NCBI GenBank assembly: GCA_021904315.1
Contig: CM038908.1
Location: 27,734,501-27,798,500, forward strand
Length of the DNA: 64,000 nt
Direction: 5' to 3'
Source: Sphagnum magellanicum
Lineage: Eukaryota; Streptophyta; Sphagnopsida; Sphagnales; Sphagnaceae
Every line of letters begins with the position of its first letter. The first letter of the stretch is position 1. Below the pieces are notes generated by a model. That model was given only the letters and a program-made list of their open reading frames with translations, searched no databases and was not told where the DNA came from. This document shows positions 23,509 through 37,800 of the stretch, in pieces. The position numbers were made by a program, and so were the translations under genes.

Positions 23509-23897
23509 GGGTTATCTGTAAAGGTCACCCTGTGTTTGGCCCCTAGTTTGACTATCTCTAAACCCTGTTTCATCCCCAGATTGAAAGTACTGGTAAAGTG
23601 AGGTAAAATGAGCAAAACTGGGTGCTGTTTCATGAAACTGGGTATCAGTTCACAAGATCTTATTTTGACAAGACTTTGATTTAATCTCAGAATATGGGTA
23701 GCAATCAAGGTGCAAGTAAAGGCAAATTCAAAACTGGGGACAAAACTCCCTTGAAGACCAAATTAGGTTAGAAAACCAGTTTTGTCCTCTTCTTTTTCCG
23801 GTTTTGTCCCCAGTTTTGTCCTCCTCATTTTGTCCCCAGTTTTCCTGAAACTGGGGTGGACCAATACCTACAGTTTGGGGTACTTTATGGATAACCC
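23509..23897. mobile_element. MITE candidate with 15-bp TIRs and TA duplication
   Basis: The left end GGGTTATCTGTAAAG (23509-23523) and the reverse complement of the right end (23883-23897, GGGTTATCCATAAAG) match at 13 of 15 bases. TA flanks both ends, as in Tc1/mariner-type insertions. The 389-bp interior is non-coding and contains repeated GTTTTGTCCCCA words. Superfamily assignment is tentative. Confidence 0.55.
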
Positions 23898-26800
23898 TAA
23901 ATCCTTCAACCAAGGATTAAAAATCTAGCTTAAAAGGCTTAAAAACTTAGGTAAAAAAAGGAGCCAAATTCTTTGCTATATATATATATATATTTCAAAG
24001 ATCTATTCCAATTAATTCCTTGGGTATCTCATTTTATTTTCATTCTACAAGTGCAAAAAAAAGTTAGATTAGTCATGATGTTGTTGAAAGCACTTCACTC
24101 TAATGGGAAGAAAAAGGTTGCACATGACAAATGCATCTATATCTATCCATCCCTAATGCCTTAAACCCAAAGGTGCCTTCACCATTCCCAATTTTGGGAG
24201 AAGCCAAAAGTACATACATATGTGTGGGGACCTTAAAAGAAGATTATGGGCTAGGTACTTGATGTTAAATATGAGTCATAATGTGAGATTTAACTCAAAG
24301 CATACAACTTGATGATCACACAAACCCAAAGTTAAGTCATTATATATAATAGGGGATAGGAAGGTTATCACACACCTTTGTATTGTAATATCCTACCCTT
24401 ATTCCAAATCTTGATGTTTTCCTAAATATAAGTCATTTTGGAGACAATTTTGGTTCCAATCGAAATGGATGAGTCATATATGCCATAAATTTGATTGAAA
24501 TGCTTACTAAGTTGATTGAAGAGACAAGTAGTTGGAGTTCATGTGATTGAATTTAGTTTTTTTATTATTTATATCATTTTATTATATAAATAGTTTAATT
24601 TTTTATCAAATTATGGATGGGTCATCATAGTGCAATGGGCCCATGCTTGGAACTATTATATATTTATATTTTTCTTTATATTTAATTATATATATGTATG
24701 ATCAATTTGATTCTAGATTGGTAACCATGCCATCACATGAACCTCATGATTCAATAACATCAAAATAGATCCAAAAATTGTTAGGTTGTCAATAGATTGT
24801 TGGACCCACAATGCATCATCCAACTTTCTTGCCACATCAACATGATTATATTTACTACTGTAAATCACAATTATAACATGTACAAAGTGAGATTTGAATT
24901 TTCATTCCCTTGGTCATTGTTGTGACATTAGCTTTGGTTTCATGAACAAGGTTAAATCATGACAACGGAAGCAATTGAGAGAGGGTGTATGGGGATTCAA
25001 ACACACACCCCCACAAGTGTGAGAAAGTGTAAAAGAGTGAGTCCCCAACATTTGCAAATGGATTTTCATTTTGGGAGTTATAATCTTGCGATGTTTTGAA
25101 ATTGTACAACAAGATATGGGGAGCCAAACATTGTCCAAATTGCAAGGCCCACTTTATATTGTTGGAAAGCTTTTCAAAAGTAAATATCCAAATTGGGGTT
25201 GCACTCTCCATTTGAATATCTAAAACATTGTTTACTACCAAATAAATGGTTGCAAAGTTGGTAGTTCAACTTTTGACCATAAATCCTCCAATAAAAAATT
25301 GAAAACACTTTTGATTAGAGCACATAATATTTTGTTGGAATTTTTTTTCAATGTTAATAACTTTTCCTTCAAGAACTAGAAATCCACGTGTGGGAGTTAT
25401 GAGCTTGTAAAGTAATATGACTCGTGACTTGGTAAAGTTAGGAAAATTTAGAGACTCCCATTTGGGAACCTTTAAAATTTATGCCACTTTGATGTTAGTA
25501 ATCATTTTCACCATCTATATCATATATTATAACGCACGTATTGTGAATGTGTCTCTCATGATTTTGTCCACATACCATTTTGGTTTCAATTTGTATAAAC
25601 CAACCTTTTTTTAATTTCATTTTGGATTCAATTTTGTGAAGTCATCCTAATCCCATTTCAAAGTTAACACACTTTTCTTCTTTATGGGAGTTAAGGAACA
25701 CACCCATAGTTTGCATTTTGTTGCAAAACTAAAATCAACATGGTGTTTGACTCTCAATACCATTTAACGAACCTAAAGGTGCATCAATCACAATGAAATG
25801 ACTTAATTATCACACCACCACTTCACATGATGACATCAAGTATTGTCATTGCAAAAAATGCAAACATTTGTTTTTCAACACTATCTTCCTTATACAATAA
25901 CATAATGTAAGTATGTTACTTCATAATGAAATTTATTTCACATGTAAAGGTATTACATTGATTTTCAATATTTATTTGAAATATTAAATTAATTTTTTTA
26001 TATTTTGATTTGGGTTATTAATTTAAATAAAATATCAATTTTTCATTTTAACATTTTCCACAAATTTATTTAATTTTCCAATGTCAAAATATTACATTAA
26101 TTTGCATATTTTGATTTTGAGCCATAAGTTCAACTATAATATTTTTATTTGAAGTAAGTACTTTCCAATTTCATAATGAAATAAATTTCACTCATGAGAT
26201 TATATAATTAAATTCATATTTTATTCAATCCCATAATTACAATTAATTTCTTGATTTCAAACACAAATACATTACATTAGTTCAAAAATTTCAATATGTT
26301 TTTTAAAAAATGAATCATCATAAATACTAATTAGTTTGATAACATATTATTTAACCTTCCAAGAAATATGAAAAGCACACTACTTTATTAGTCATAGAAT
26401 TAATTTCAAAAATGGTATAAAGTTTTACATTATAATGCATGCATGTAGCATCAAAACTAACATTGCAATTAGAAATGTGAAATGTGACAATCCATCCTAC
26501 AATTTGGATGGTTTATTTCAATCACATTAGTGAAGTGTTAAAGTCCATGTAAGTATTGCATCCATCACATGTATCCAATTGTGTTATAGTTTGAATAGAT
26601 AAAAAATGGAAATTAATCATAACATACACACTTATTTTTCATGCTAATAAAAACAAACTTAGTTAACCATTTTACACTACTAACCTTCATTTTACAATCA
26701 ATGTAGTTGCAATGCAATTATTGGAAAAACCATGGTTTTGTTTTACTACTCGACGACATCCAATGACTCATCAACCAACATGAGCTGTTGTTCTAAATTC

Positions 26801-29800
26801 ATAGTAGTCATGTAAGCAATAAGCTATCATAATACATTAACTACAAAATGTCCAAATTCTAAATGACACTAAAAGTACATTTTGAGGTGTTGCATTTTTT
26901 GGATTTTTTTTCCCAACATGTTCTCAATATCACCTCCCTTTGTCCCAAATGCTTTGTTTAATGTTATTTTCTTGGAACCTATTCAGGTGGGCCAACATTA
27001 GAACTTACATGTTTTTCTATGTTTGATGTAAAGATTTTAATATTGTGGGAATCTAACAAAGTTGTGGAATTGTTTTGTGGTGATGGGTCAATCGAAGAGG
27101 CTCATTTTCTAAACTTGGAAAACACCTTTCAACTAAGTAATAGGAATCGCTCTATATCATCACAATTTCATTCACTAATTTCCAAGGTATGATGACCAAA
27201 TTTTTGCCTTGCACATACATATGTTGTGTACGGTTACAAGAAAAATAAATATAAAAATTATTTTTATTCTTACTCTACCCAACACTTGCATACCATAGGG
27301 CATGGTCAAAATTATATACACAAGTTGGGTCTTATTTTCACATGATGTAAAAAACCCAAGTTAAAGGACTATATCAAGTTTGAATGGTAGATGCACATTT
27401 TTTGACCTCATGATTTTGAGCATCATAGGATTCCCTTGGGTGTGAAAGGTGAATAAAACATATTCTTGACTAACTTTGAATAATATAGGTCTAAGGCTTA
27501 TGGGAAGTCATTTATGCTACCATGTAACCCCTTTTATCACTCCTTCAACCACCTCCCCAAAGCTATGAAAAGAAAGGGTCTAACTTTACTTACAAAAGGC
27601 CTATTTACAAGATGGGTAAGTGGGGATTAAGCAACCTTTCCCGCTCTCTAAATTAAGATATTATATATATACAATAAAATAGAATAAAATAAACTAGCAA
27701 AATTTAATGATCAACTTTTTATATGAAGTAGTTATCTTCATTAAACATATGTTGTAAAATAACATTATTTACAAAACTTCATTTTTTCCCAAAATTATGA
27801 CATTGTAAGACTTTGAAAATGGATGTAAATTTCCACATCGTCCTTTAGGGGCTCCTTGAAGGTTTTCATGGAAATAATTAGGCCATGTACTTGTGGATGT
27901 TTATCCTTTCATTTCTAATTACCATAGTACTTCGTTTGGCTTGGTAGCAAGTTGTGATTTATGTATGTAATCATTTGTGTTTGGTGATTAAAAAATAATG
28001 ATATTTTACAATTCATCATTACAATTATACTAAATAATGGGGCTAGTGTGCTTAAGAGTTTCTTTTAAATTTTTGGTATTGTAGACAAACATTTTTCAAA
28101 ATTTTCAACAATTCAAAAAATAATAATTATTGCCCAACCAAGCTAAGTGCTATGGTGGTCAAATAAAGCCTTCCCCCACTTATGCTCCAACCGAATTTCC
28201 TTGGAAGAAAAGACATGTGTGGGGAGTAAGGAAATAAAATGTTCCAAATTTTTTGCCCAAAATGGAATTGTGTTTCTCAATAGTCTAAACATAAATTACT
28301 AGAAGAAATCCCAACCATTCAAAGCATTACCAAATCATGTCTAAATGGAAAGTTTGATACAATCTTGAAAAGGTCTTGACAAGGCCTATAGAAAGTTGGG
28401 CTTGCATGTAAACATCTATGATAAATTGCTTGAAAGTCATAGCTTTTCAACATTTCAATACACTTAATGTTTTGAAACTTTGGCATTTCATTGTAGATTG
28501 CATGGAGATCTATAAAGTATCATATGTAGAGGTGTAATGCCTCCTACAAAGGTTTAGGTCATGATGTATTCAAGTGCAAGTCCATGACAAGTCTAATTCT
28601 AGTTTTGGTTCAAAATTACAGTAAATCATTTTTTTTGTTTCTTAAATGTGATGGGTTAACCAAAGATTGCATACCAAATGTGTTATTTTTACATTTTTCA
28701 AACTCACACTAGTTAAATTGAATCGTGAATACCATAATACCTTTACCATTTCAACAACAAATTGCCAAATAATTATCTAAATTTAAAATTTTAACTTTGG
28801 CACTTGGTTTTTTATTTTGAATTTTTTGGTAGGTAATGATTATAAAAAATAAAAAATAGTGTTTTGTCAATGTTATGGAGTAGTCTACTGTGTCTAGATT
28901 GCTCTAATATTAAATTATTGTCATGGAAGGTCTATGATTCAAATATTAACAATTGAACTTCAAATTTATTAGAATTTCACCACAAACAATAAATAAAATT
29001 TCAAAAGTTCGGCAAAATGAAAAATAATTTAATTTATGTTGAAATGGTAAAGGTACTACAGTGGTCAAATAATGCATTCTAGGTTTTGGCAAATTTCCTT
29101 GTGGTTCCAATTAGCAAATGACCACATATACCACTAGAAAAGCTTAAAAGCGCATAATTTCACATAAATGGCATGACTTCCACCTCAAGATAAGTCCATC
29201 AATGCACATGTATATTGATGTGCTTTGAAAATATAATTTTTCATGCATGAAGCTTAGACATAAGGATACTATAATATTCATCAACTTTACAAAATTTATC
29301 ATTATATCAAATTATGGCACGTACATCCATTTAAACAAACAATGTAACCATGTGCTTTTAAAACTAAACCAAACAAATTCCCAAAACATGGAAATGACTC
29401 ACAACAATTTCAAGATTTTTAAAAATTTTATTATTACAAAATTTGCACTAATGCCGCCATTGTTCATTTATTCCATCAACAAGGTTTATTACATTAAATT
29501 TGAAGCCTTCTTTTTAAAAAAAATCTAACCTTCCATAATAAGATACCCATATTTAAATCATTGAATGAACAATCCCACCAAATTTGACTTTAATGACACT
29601 TGCAAGTTGCAATAATGAACAACAAATTGGTTACAATAAAAAGAGATAAACCATTGGACCTTGAACTATAGTTGGCAAGTTTTTGAATGGTAAATGTAGG
29701 GAAAAGTCTAAGGCAATAAAATTTATTCAGTGTAAAGACTTTGCATTGGTTTGTTGTTTCAAATTTGGGAAATGTGAATAATCTTTCAATTGGCAAGTAA

Positions 29801-30860
29801 ATGACATTGATTGTTCTTTTGAAGTGGTGCATATTTAATATTTACACCTATAAACCTTATATTATGTCACATTTGGTTAATCAATCACCACCTTAATCAT
29901 GTAATGATCATTAATTAAACATTAGCAATACAATGTAACATCCATGTGCCACATGATAAGGAATCAAAACAATAATTAAAAAAAATAAATTTCATGGTCT
30001 AATAATGAATTATATGTTCAAAGGATTTCACACCTATTGTGGTACAAAATTCCATTCAAATAGTGAATTCCATAACAATTGAAGCCAAATTTACCATCTT
30101 TGGTCATTTTTTCAAAATCAATTAATTTTCATACATGTTTGCCAATGTTTTACCTATTTTAACTAGCACAACCTATGGCCCAAACATCAAGTTCATGAAA
30201 TAAAAGAAGTCCATAATATTACATTAGTATTTCTCTTAGACCATAACAATCCCCACCCTTCCAAATAGGATGGCAATTTTTTTTAATTAAACATTTATAA
30301 ATGTATGGAGTTTGAAAACTTCTATAAATTGGCTCAATTCAAATTATATAAAAACATCATTAATTAAAAAAATAATGCCATGGAAAACACTTACATGATT
30401 GTATAATTTATGGTTTTCTCTTTATTGCCAATGAAAACTTTGACTAAAAATCGATGTAATCAAATGCATTATCACTACCAACTCATTGGGGCACCATGCA
30501 TTTTTACAATAACTATCATCTTCAAAATCATTGATTCCAATTTTGAACCCTAATTCATGCACATATATGCTTATCAATTGTCATGGATTTTGACAAGGTA
30601 GTTAACACCTTCATCACACCTCAATTCGTAATATATTTTAAAAATATTTCCTATTTGTAATGAAAAATTCAATTTGTTTGTCAATCACAACTTTATACAA
30701 CTAAGCCTAAGTCATCACAAATGTTGATGTCAAACCCTACATCTTCGTTGAGTTAACACGTGTTATGACAATTGAAAGTCCTTCCTTACTTTTTGGCACC
30801 TTTATGCATTGTGGGGTGGTGTGGGGCCATCAAGAAACTATATGGAAGGGAGGTTGGATG
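23898..30860. other. AT-rich intergenic DNA, no gene seen
   Basis: About 7 kb of very AT-rich sequence with no recognised coding segment. It includes one member of a second weak dispersed repeat at 28040-28200 and a partial relative near 29040-29110. Confidence 0.55.
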
Positions 30861-30870
30861 TTGTCAGGGT

Positions 30871-31585
30871 TTAGTACCATAATTTGTAATGCATTGTTCA
30901 CAACATGTTGCAATTACCAACTTCCATTTAAATTAATGTTATCTTGTTAGGCAACAATGACAATCTTTGATTTTTGTAAACCTAAAATTATCGACATAAT
31001 TTGCAATCAAACCACACACAAACTAAAAGTAAATGTAATGCTCGTGGGCTTTAGTACCACAATTTGTAATGTATTGTTCACAACACGTTGCAATTACCAA
31101 CTTCCATTTAAATTAATGTTATCTTGTTAGGCAACAATGACAATCTTTGATTTTTGTAAACTTAAAATTATCAACATAATTTGCAATCAAACCACACACA
31201 AACTAAAAGTAAACATAATGCTTGTGGGCTTTAGTACCATAATTTGTAATGTATTGTTGACAACACGTTGCAATTACCAACTTCCATTTAAATTAATGTT
31301 ATTTTGTTAGGCAATAATGGCAATATTTTGTTTTTATAAACCTAAAATTATCAACTTAATTTGCCATCAAGCCACACATAAACTAATAGTAAGTGTAATG
31401 CTTGTGGGCCTTAGTACCACAATTTGTACTGTATTGTTCACAACACACAACAATTACCAACTTCCATGTAAATGAATGTTATCTTGTCAAGCAACAATGA
31501 CAATCTTTTGCTTTTGTAAACCTAAAATTATCAACTTAATTTGCAATCATGTCACATACAAATTAGAAGTAAAGGTGATGTTTGT
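30871..31585. repeat. 180-bp tandem satellite, four copies
   Basis: TTAGTACCA starts at 30871, 31051, 31231 and 31411, so the period is exactly 180 bp with no indels between copies. Copies 1-3 are full and the fourth decays near 31585. Shared words include AATTTGTAATGTATTGTTCA, CAATTACCAACTTCCAT and TGCAATCAAACCACACA. Substitutions increase toward copy 4. There is no coding content. Confidence 0.92.
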
Positions 31586-32300
31586 TAAAAATATTGTTAA
31601 TCCAAACAAAAATAAACATTTCAACCCTAATGATTGGCAACATCTACCAATTAGTTTTCAAGATGGTGAAACGCAATAGTAACATGTTCAAAATTGACGA
31701 TAATGAGATAACAAGTGAAAACATCAAGAGCTTGGTGATAAAATAATGAAAGAAAAATTAACCATGATTGTGGAATAACCTATCAAAACAAACATGAATG
31801 AACAATTGAATTGATTGTATGGTCCACAAGGGTGGCTTATAATGCATGCATGTAAAAATGTTGACCACAACAAAGGAGATGGCATCAAAATGAATAACCA
31901 CCAAAAATGAATGAATTGTATAAAATCACATATGGTTTTGGGGATGAAATTATCACCACCCTATGTAAGTTATGCCCTAAACATTGTCCATGTGGCAAAT
32001 GATCTAAATGACTACATCATGAAATGGAAAATTTTAAAAATAAAAAATGAGATTTAAAAAAATATAAGGTGTGTTTTCCAAGGATGAAAATATTAAATGA
32101 GTTAAAACATTTGTAAGGGTTTCGTGAATAATTTAAAAATAGGTTTACTATTATTTTGGGTGTGTAAATAGCTAGTGAATTAATAGTCTATCCTCAATTT
32201 ATTTATTTTTTTGAGTTTCAAGCAAATCAAACAAACATTTGGATATCATGTATATGGTGAATACCGATTTTTAAAAATGATTTTTGTTTGTAGAAAAATG

Positions 32301-32420
32301 ACAATCATCCATAGGAAGATTTAACCAAATTTGGTTATAAACCAAATATGCAGTAAACAATATTTAATTATCCTTTTATATTTTGGCTACATGATGAAAA
32401 CTAAATATAGAAATATAGTG
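32301..32420 (+). mobile_element. Dispersed repeat family 1, copy C
   Basis: Starts with an ATCATCCATAGGAAGATTTA segment, then a CCAAATTTGG core, then a CCTTTTATATTTTGGCTAC segment. It is closest to the copies at 33988 (reverse) and 63030 (reverse), which share the CCTTTTATATTTT segment. Confidence 0.65.
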
Positions 32421-32599
32421 ATTATTATTATTATTTTTTCATTTTTGATGATTGAAAACTTCCAATTTTTTATTTAATTTTGAATTTTGAATTTTGATTT
32501 TTGGTGAAGTTTTGTCCATAAAAGAAAAATTGATGCATGCACTGAAAAAAACCCATGAAATCATTGCCCTATAGCAAGTATCATTGAGGAGAAAGTCAT

Positions 32600-32905
32600 A
32601 ATTGTTTTGACATTATTAGTGTTATGAAGTTCTAGATAAAGCTGACAAGATGAAACACTTTTACAAAGCTGTTAATTGCTTCTTCAAGTTCTCAAATGCT
32701 TTGTCATTTGGTTGGGTTACATGTAGCATACGGTTCATGAACAAGAAAAGCACGAAACCAATTTCATATAAACCAAGTAAAGTTCACAATCCCAAGAAAA
32801 ACTAGACATCGAAATTCAAATGCATGGATTCAATGTCTGAATCAAATCGTTTTTTTATCGATGAAGATCTTATGGACTACACCAACATTTGGTGCCCTCA
32901 CAAAT
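32600..32905 (-). pseudogene. Possible Ty3/Gypsy polymerase fragment
   Basis: On the minus strand a FFLGIVNF...FI segment (about 32755-32810) is followed by DKAFENLKKQLTAL (about 32665-32710). This matches the order at the end of Ty3/Gypsy reverse transcriptase (FLG-NFYRRFI, then AFE-LK--L). Stops interrupt it and the rest of the element is not recognisable. Weak but consistent; no LTRs seen. Confidence 0.35.
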
Positions 32906-33270
32906 TGACACATCATGTTTCTTCGAAAAGCTCTAGGGTTGTTAGTGTAAAGTGTAAAAGGGGCCCACATTTGAGACACTTTTTTTTGAAGTAATCTAAA
33001 GATATTTTAAATTTCTAGAGTTGCACAAAGACAATGACGTGGCCAAATCCATAGCAACTTATTTCCAAGAAGATTTTTCAAAGCTAGATTTTTGTTTTTT
33101 GAACTGAGCAACTTAGCACAAATGAGCTTGTCTTTTATGTTAAGTTTAAAAACAAATCACCAAAGATGATAAAAGTTTGTAGCTTGGTTAAGAAGTTATA
33201 ACTATACTAGGTATAAGGCTACCCACTTGAGGTTATCATAGTTCTAATTAGCTCACCATACCCCCAAGAG

Positions 33271-33371
33271 GGGTTAGCCCCATACCTTGGCACCGACCAC
33301 CCCTTGTTATATAAGCAAAAATTTACGACCATGACGGCACCACTAGTGGCTTAGGTATGGGGCTACTACCC
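33271..33371. repeat. Imperfect inverted repeat with GGGTTAGCCCCATACCT arm
   Basis: The left arm at 33271-33287 pairs with AGGTATGGGGCTACTACCC at 33353-33371, with one small interruption. The arms enclose about 65 bases. A related GGGGCTACTACC...GGGTATA word recurs at about 33702-33722. Confidence 0.55.
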
Positions 33372-33885
33372 CACGGGTATAAGGGGACTTATAACCCTAA
33401 AGGATGTTTGTAATTTGGTCTTTGTATTTTGAAAGCACCTCTCATGGAAAAATTTCATCTTAAGTCTCAAGGACTTAACAAAAGCAGAAGATCCCCAAGA
33501 AGAGGGTATTTTTCACTTTTGTAAAGGTTCCTCAAATTTGAAAAAGGCCCTTATGTAGGGAAGAAGGAACAGCTCCTTGGGGCCTACCTGAATTCTTGGG
33601 CACACCTCAGGGCTATCACTCTAGGTTGGGCCTTCAAATCCATGAAGAGCCGAGAAGTTGTTCCTTAGCCTATACATAAGGGTCGTAGTGGCACCAATTT
33701 GGGGCTACTACCTCTCGGGTATATGGAGATTATAACCATAATGCTTGAAAATTATTTTAAATAAAATAAAAATAAAAATATAGCAAAAAACTTCAACTTC
33801 ACTTTTTTTTTTGAAATTTCAAAATATTTATAAAAATATTTTTAATGATGGAACTAACCACTAGAGCAAGGGTGATTCCCATACA

Positions 33886-33988
33886 GGTAGCCAAAAATAT
33901 AAAAGGATGCTAGAAATTTTTGTTAATAAAAAAAATCCATAGTTTCTTATTGCCAAAGTCCGGCTAAATCATCTTTTGGATGATAACA
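33886..33988 (-). mobile_element. Dispersed repeat family 1, copy D
   Basis: In reverse orientation it reads an ATCATCCAAAAGATGATTTAG segment, a damaged core, then a CATCCTTTTATATTTTTGG segment and GCTAC. It belongs to the same subgroup as copies C and F. Confidence 0.6.
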
Positions 33989-34322
33989 AGTTGAACAACA
34001 TCACAAAATTGGAAAAAAAAAGAAAAAAGAAAAAAAGGAGAAAAAATAATTAAATAAAAATAATAAATGTTAAAAATTTTAATTTAAAAGAAAAACACAC
34101 TCTACTAGTGAGGCTATATATGGAAATGGGCTTTTGCCAGCAGAAATAATAAGACCTTTGTTGAGTGTATTAAGAGTCTGTAAGCAGCCAGTTTGCACAT
34201 GGGCTGGGCCACCAGCAGAAGAACCCTGACCCACAAACCTGCCTAACAACCAACAACAATCAGCATTCCTTTCTTTCATCACATATTACTAAGGGACAAA
34301 ACCCTAATGCACAAAAATCATG

Positions 34323-34445
34323 CCATGAATATTAAATTATTTTTCATGAATATTAAACTATTATTTCATGAACATTAAATATTTTCATCAATATTAAATT
34401 ATTTTCATGAATATTAATATTAATATATTAATATTAATATTATAA
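34323..34445. repeat. TTTCATGAATATTAAATTA-type tandem repeat
   Basis: Five or so units of about 22-26 bp (CATGAATATTAAA and variants) run into an ATTAATATTAAT palindromic stretch at 34410-34442. Purely AT-rich and non-coding. Confidence 0.7.
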
Positions 34446-34572
34446 AAAATTAAAAATCATAACATAAATGGAATATTATCCCCATGATTGGGAAGGCTTT
34501 GCTTTTCAAAAAGCATTGGGAACTTTTTTTCTTTTTCTTCTTCTTCTTTTTTTTTTTTGGGGGGCGTAGGGC

Positions 34573-34603
<31 letters not shown>

Positions 34604-34762
34604 GCCCTAATAATCGGCCGTTTAGTTAGGGCATTATGCCCTTTGAATCGATTGCCTTTACCTTTCGTAATGCCTTAGAATGGGGGGGATGGGTGATGGA
34701 ATGTCCACTCACAATGTCTTTTATGCCCATGTTGAATATATTTTTGCATGAACTAAAATGAC

Positions 34763-34822
34763 ATCGAACCCTAAACCCTAAACCCTAAAGGTTCCAATAA
34801 CATGAAACCCTAAACCCTAAAC
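34763..34822. repeat. Interstitial plant telomere-type repeats
   Basis: Two short runs of the CCCTAAA unit occur (three units at about 34768-34788 and two at about 34805-34820), separated by TTCCAATAACATG. They stand alone in intergenic DNA with no gene adjacent. An AT dinucleotide run lies nearby at about 34575-34599. Confidence 0.75.
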
Positions 34823-37800
34823 CAATTGGCTTCAATAAACCAGAAGAAACAAGGCCCCTCTTTTTTCAGAGTATTGAGATTGGGGCCGAGATAAAGCCCC
34901 AACACCCCCCAAAATCATATGTGCACATAATTGTTATTGAAGCTAGGTGAACACACACACATATATATGGACAAAAAAAAGCATTAAGACAAAAAAAAGG
35001 GGGGGTTTCCTCCACATAAGAGGACAATATATGAATGAAAGAGATCAAACCTAGAACGAAAGAATTTGAAAATCATTTTTTTTGGGTGTTAAAGTTGTAT
35101 TATGTCATAGAATTGAGGATTAGGTATATATGTTTTGCATTAACCAAAAAAAGAAAAAAGGAGAAGAGGGGTCAAATAATATGCATAACCTTAGATTGGA
35201 CATTAATGGAGGTTTTTTCTTTTGGGAAAAAAAATTAAGCTTTCCTAATTTATTGTTGTTCATCTCATATTATTTATTTAAAATTGTTTAAAAAGGTTCG
35301 AGGTTTTTAGCTACACAATTATGGTGGCGAGGATGACCATGACCATAACATATTGACATATAAACAAATTGAATTATACAAAACCTAAAATGTTGAAATC
35401 AATCACAAATTGCATGGTAGTTTTGTCTAGCCATGATCATGTATTTGTGATAAGAGCTTGAAAGCATATATGGTCCACCATATGATAAATGAGGGTCATC
35501 CATGATAGTTATAAAATTACATATGGCCGAATCTTATTGCAATTGTAGAATTATGCATACCAATTATGGGCCATGCATATTACCAAATGACCATAAATGA
35601 GCGTTGAAAGATTTTAATGTTGTGAACTTCATCAACATTAAGTAACTTTGTGATTGTTGGTGCCATTGATCGTGAACACCTTTCTTCTTAAAAATTTCCT
35701 TATAATTTGGAGCAAGATAAATAGGTAGTGTGTTCTTAGGAAGGGCTATTACTATAGCCTAGGGTTAGTTTCCATGTTGACAAAACGAATAATTATTTTT
35801 TTTCAAAAAATGAATTTGTTTTTAAAATTTTGAAATTACACATTTTTCCATCATTTACTATAATATTGTGATGTGAGTAATGAAATTATTTAGAGTGTAG
35901 CTGATGATAATTATGATGGTTTTCAACATATCAACGTCATATTTTCACAAAATTTCATTTCATTATTTTAAGGATTATTTAATGAAAAAATCAACCCTAG
36001 GGTAAGGTAGTCCAAGCCAAAACTTGTGGCATTGCCTTTGACTTGTACATTGACAAAGAAACAAAATTTGTTCAAGAAATAATGAATGCAAAAAACAACA
36101 AAGGTGGTGTAGTCCCAACCTTGGACATTACACTTATAAAAATAAGGATGTATGATTACCAACTATAATTACTACTAATTATCACATATCAACAACATTC
36201 ATTCGATGTCATTTATGGAAAGGAATTAAAGATTTGGAAAGTGAAAATTAACACAAGTATATGTATTCCAAATGTTTACCCATTAACATTACTATTGTAT
36301 GTGGTGGAGGAGTAGATCCAAAGATGAACTAATTCATTACATAATAAAAACTTGTTTGTGGCTAAGTGTTGGAAACTTGGCGACAACTCATTAATCAATG
36401 AATGGACATACCAACCACGTAGAAAACAAACAAGTGTGTTAAAAAATACAACGAGAATCATGTACTTCATTCAAGGATCATCTCTTTGGATTTCCTTTTG
36501 TACATATGATGACTAAGCATCAAGGGAACCGACTCCACCAACATGTATTACAACTACAAGCTCCAAAGTCTTGTGTTAGTTGAAGCTTGTTTATCCCATT
36601 CCCAATAAAGAAATAAATCTTAAAACTTCCAAGGCTTGGCCGTGGACTAATAAGGTAGCGAACTTGTCTTCATTTAAGGCAATGATTTCTTTCCTTCTTG
36701 GACTCACATCTTGTCATTTTTTGACTCATTTATCAAGTGCACAAATATGACTAAGCTCATTCAATTGATAGACATACTTTGGCACCCTTGTAAAGGACAT
36801 TAGCTTAACCAAAGGTTTTTAATGTAAGGTATATGAAAAATGCACAACACCTACACTCCGTCAACTTGTGACAAAGTCCCCACATATTTCATATATGTGT
36901 TATTCATTTTTCCATTTCATGGCGTTCATGTAATTACCATGTGATTAGTATTTACATGTCATTTCTCATATGGCATGTATGCAGTACCATGACATTTCTT
37001 GCATGCATGGGTAGGACATCATGTATGACATTGGTTTGTGCACAAATAATTTCTTTTTGCCAACAACCATGGTTTTTTTCAAAAAAGAAATTGTGATGTA
37101 GTCACACTAGTAATCAATCATCCACAAGAGGAGTTAGCCAAATTTGGCTATAGGTCCAAAGGAAAGTAGATTTGTTTTTAAGAAGCTTGTTATATTTTGG
37201 CAACTTGCTAGAACCTATTGTCTAAATATGGCAATTTGAAACAAAAAGTTTTGTGGGTTAAGACATGGTTTGAATGTAACTATCTTCAAATATGTTTTTT
37301 ATGATTTTGATTGCATTTATGAAAATTTCAACATAAAAAGCTAATAATTTTTCAAAAAATTGCATATATATATACATTTGAAACTACCCATGTACTACAA
37401 TATTCTTCACTCAATTATTGTCCTTCTTATTGGTCAAATTTGTACTATGGTTATCAACTTTCTTTTCATTTGGGCATATTGGATGTAACAAAGTGGCTTA
37501 GAACTTCATTCATGGGTAGATTTCAAGAAAAAATATCAAGTTTTCACACATTCCTATTTTTGGGCAATTATAAAATGCATAAAATGATGTGTGCAAAAAG
37601 TTTTAAAAAAAGCTCTTAATGTAATTACTTTTGAAGAATATAGGTTTTATGAAAGGCAAAAAGTTAAGTATGTAAGCATGCTTTGTAGGGAAGGAAGGAC
37701 CTTTCCAAGTGGAGGAGAGAGGTACGTATGTATGCCTCACATCATCAACATACATCCATATATGGACAACATCCTTTTTATCCATGTTCGTGAAATTTTA

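Noticed and set aside
30871..31585. CRISPR-like regular spacing
   Set aside because: The whole 180 bp is repeated without unique spacers, and the DNA is plant nuclear; it is a satellite.
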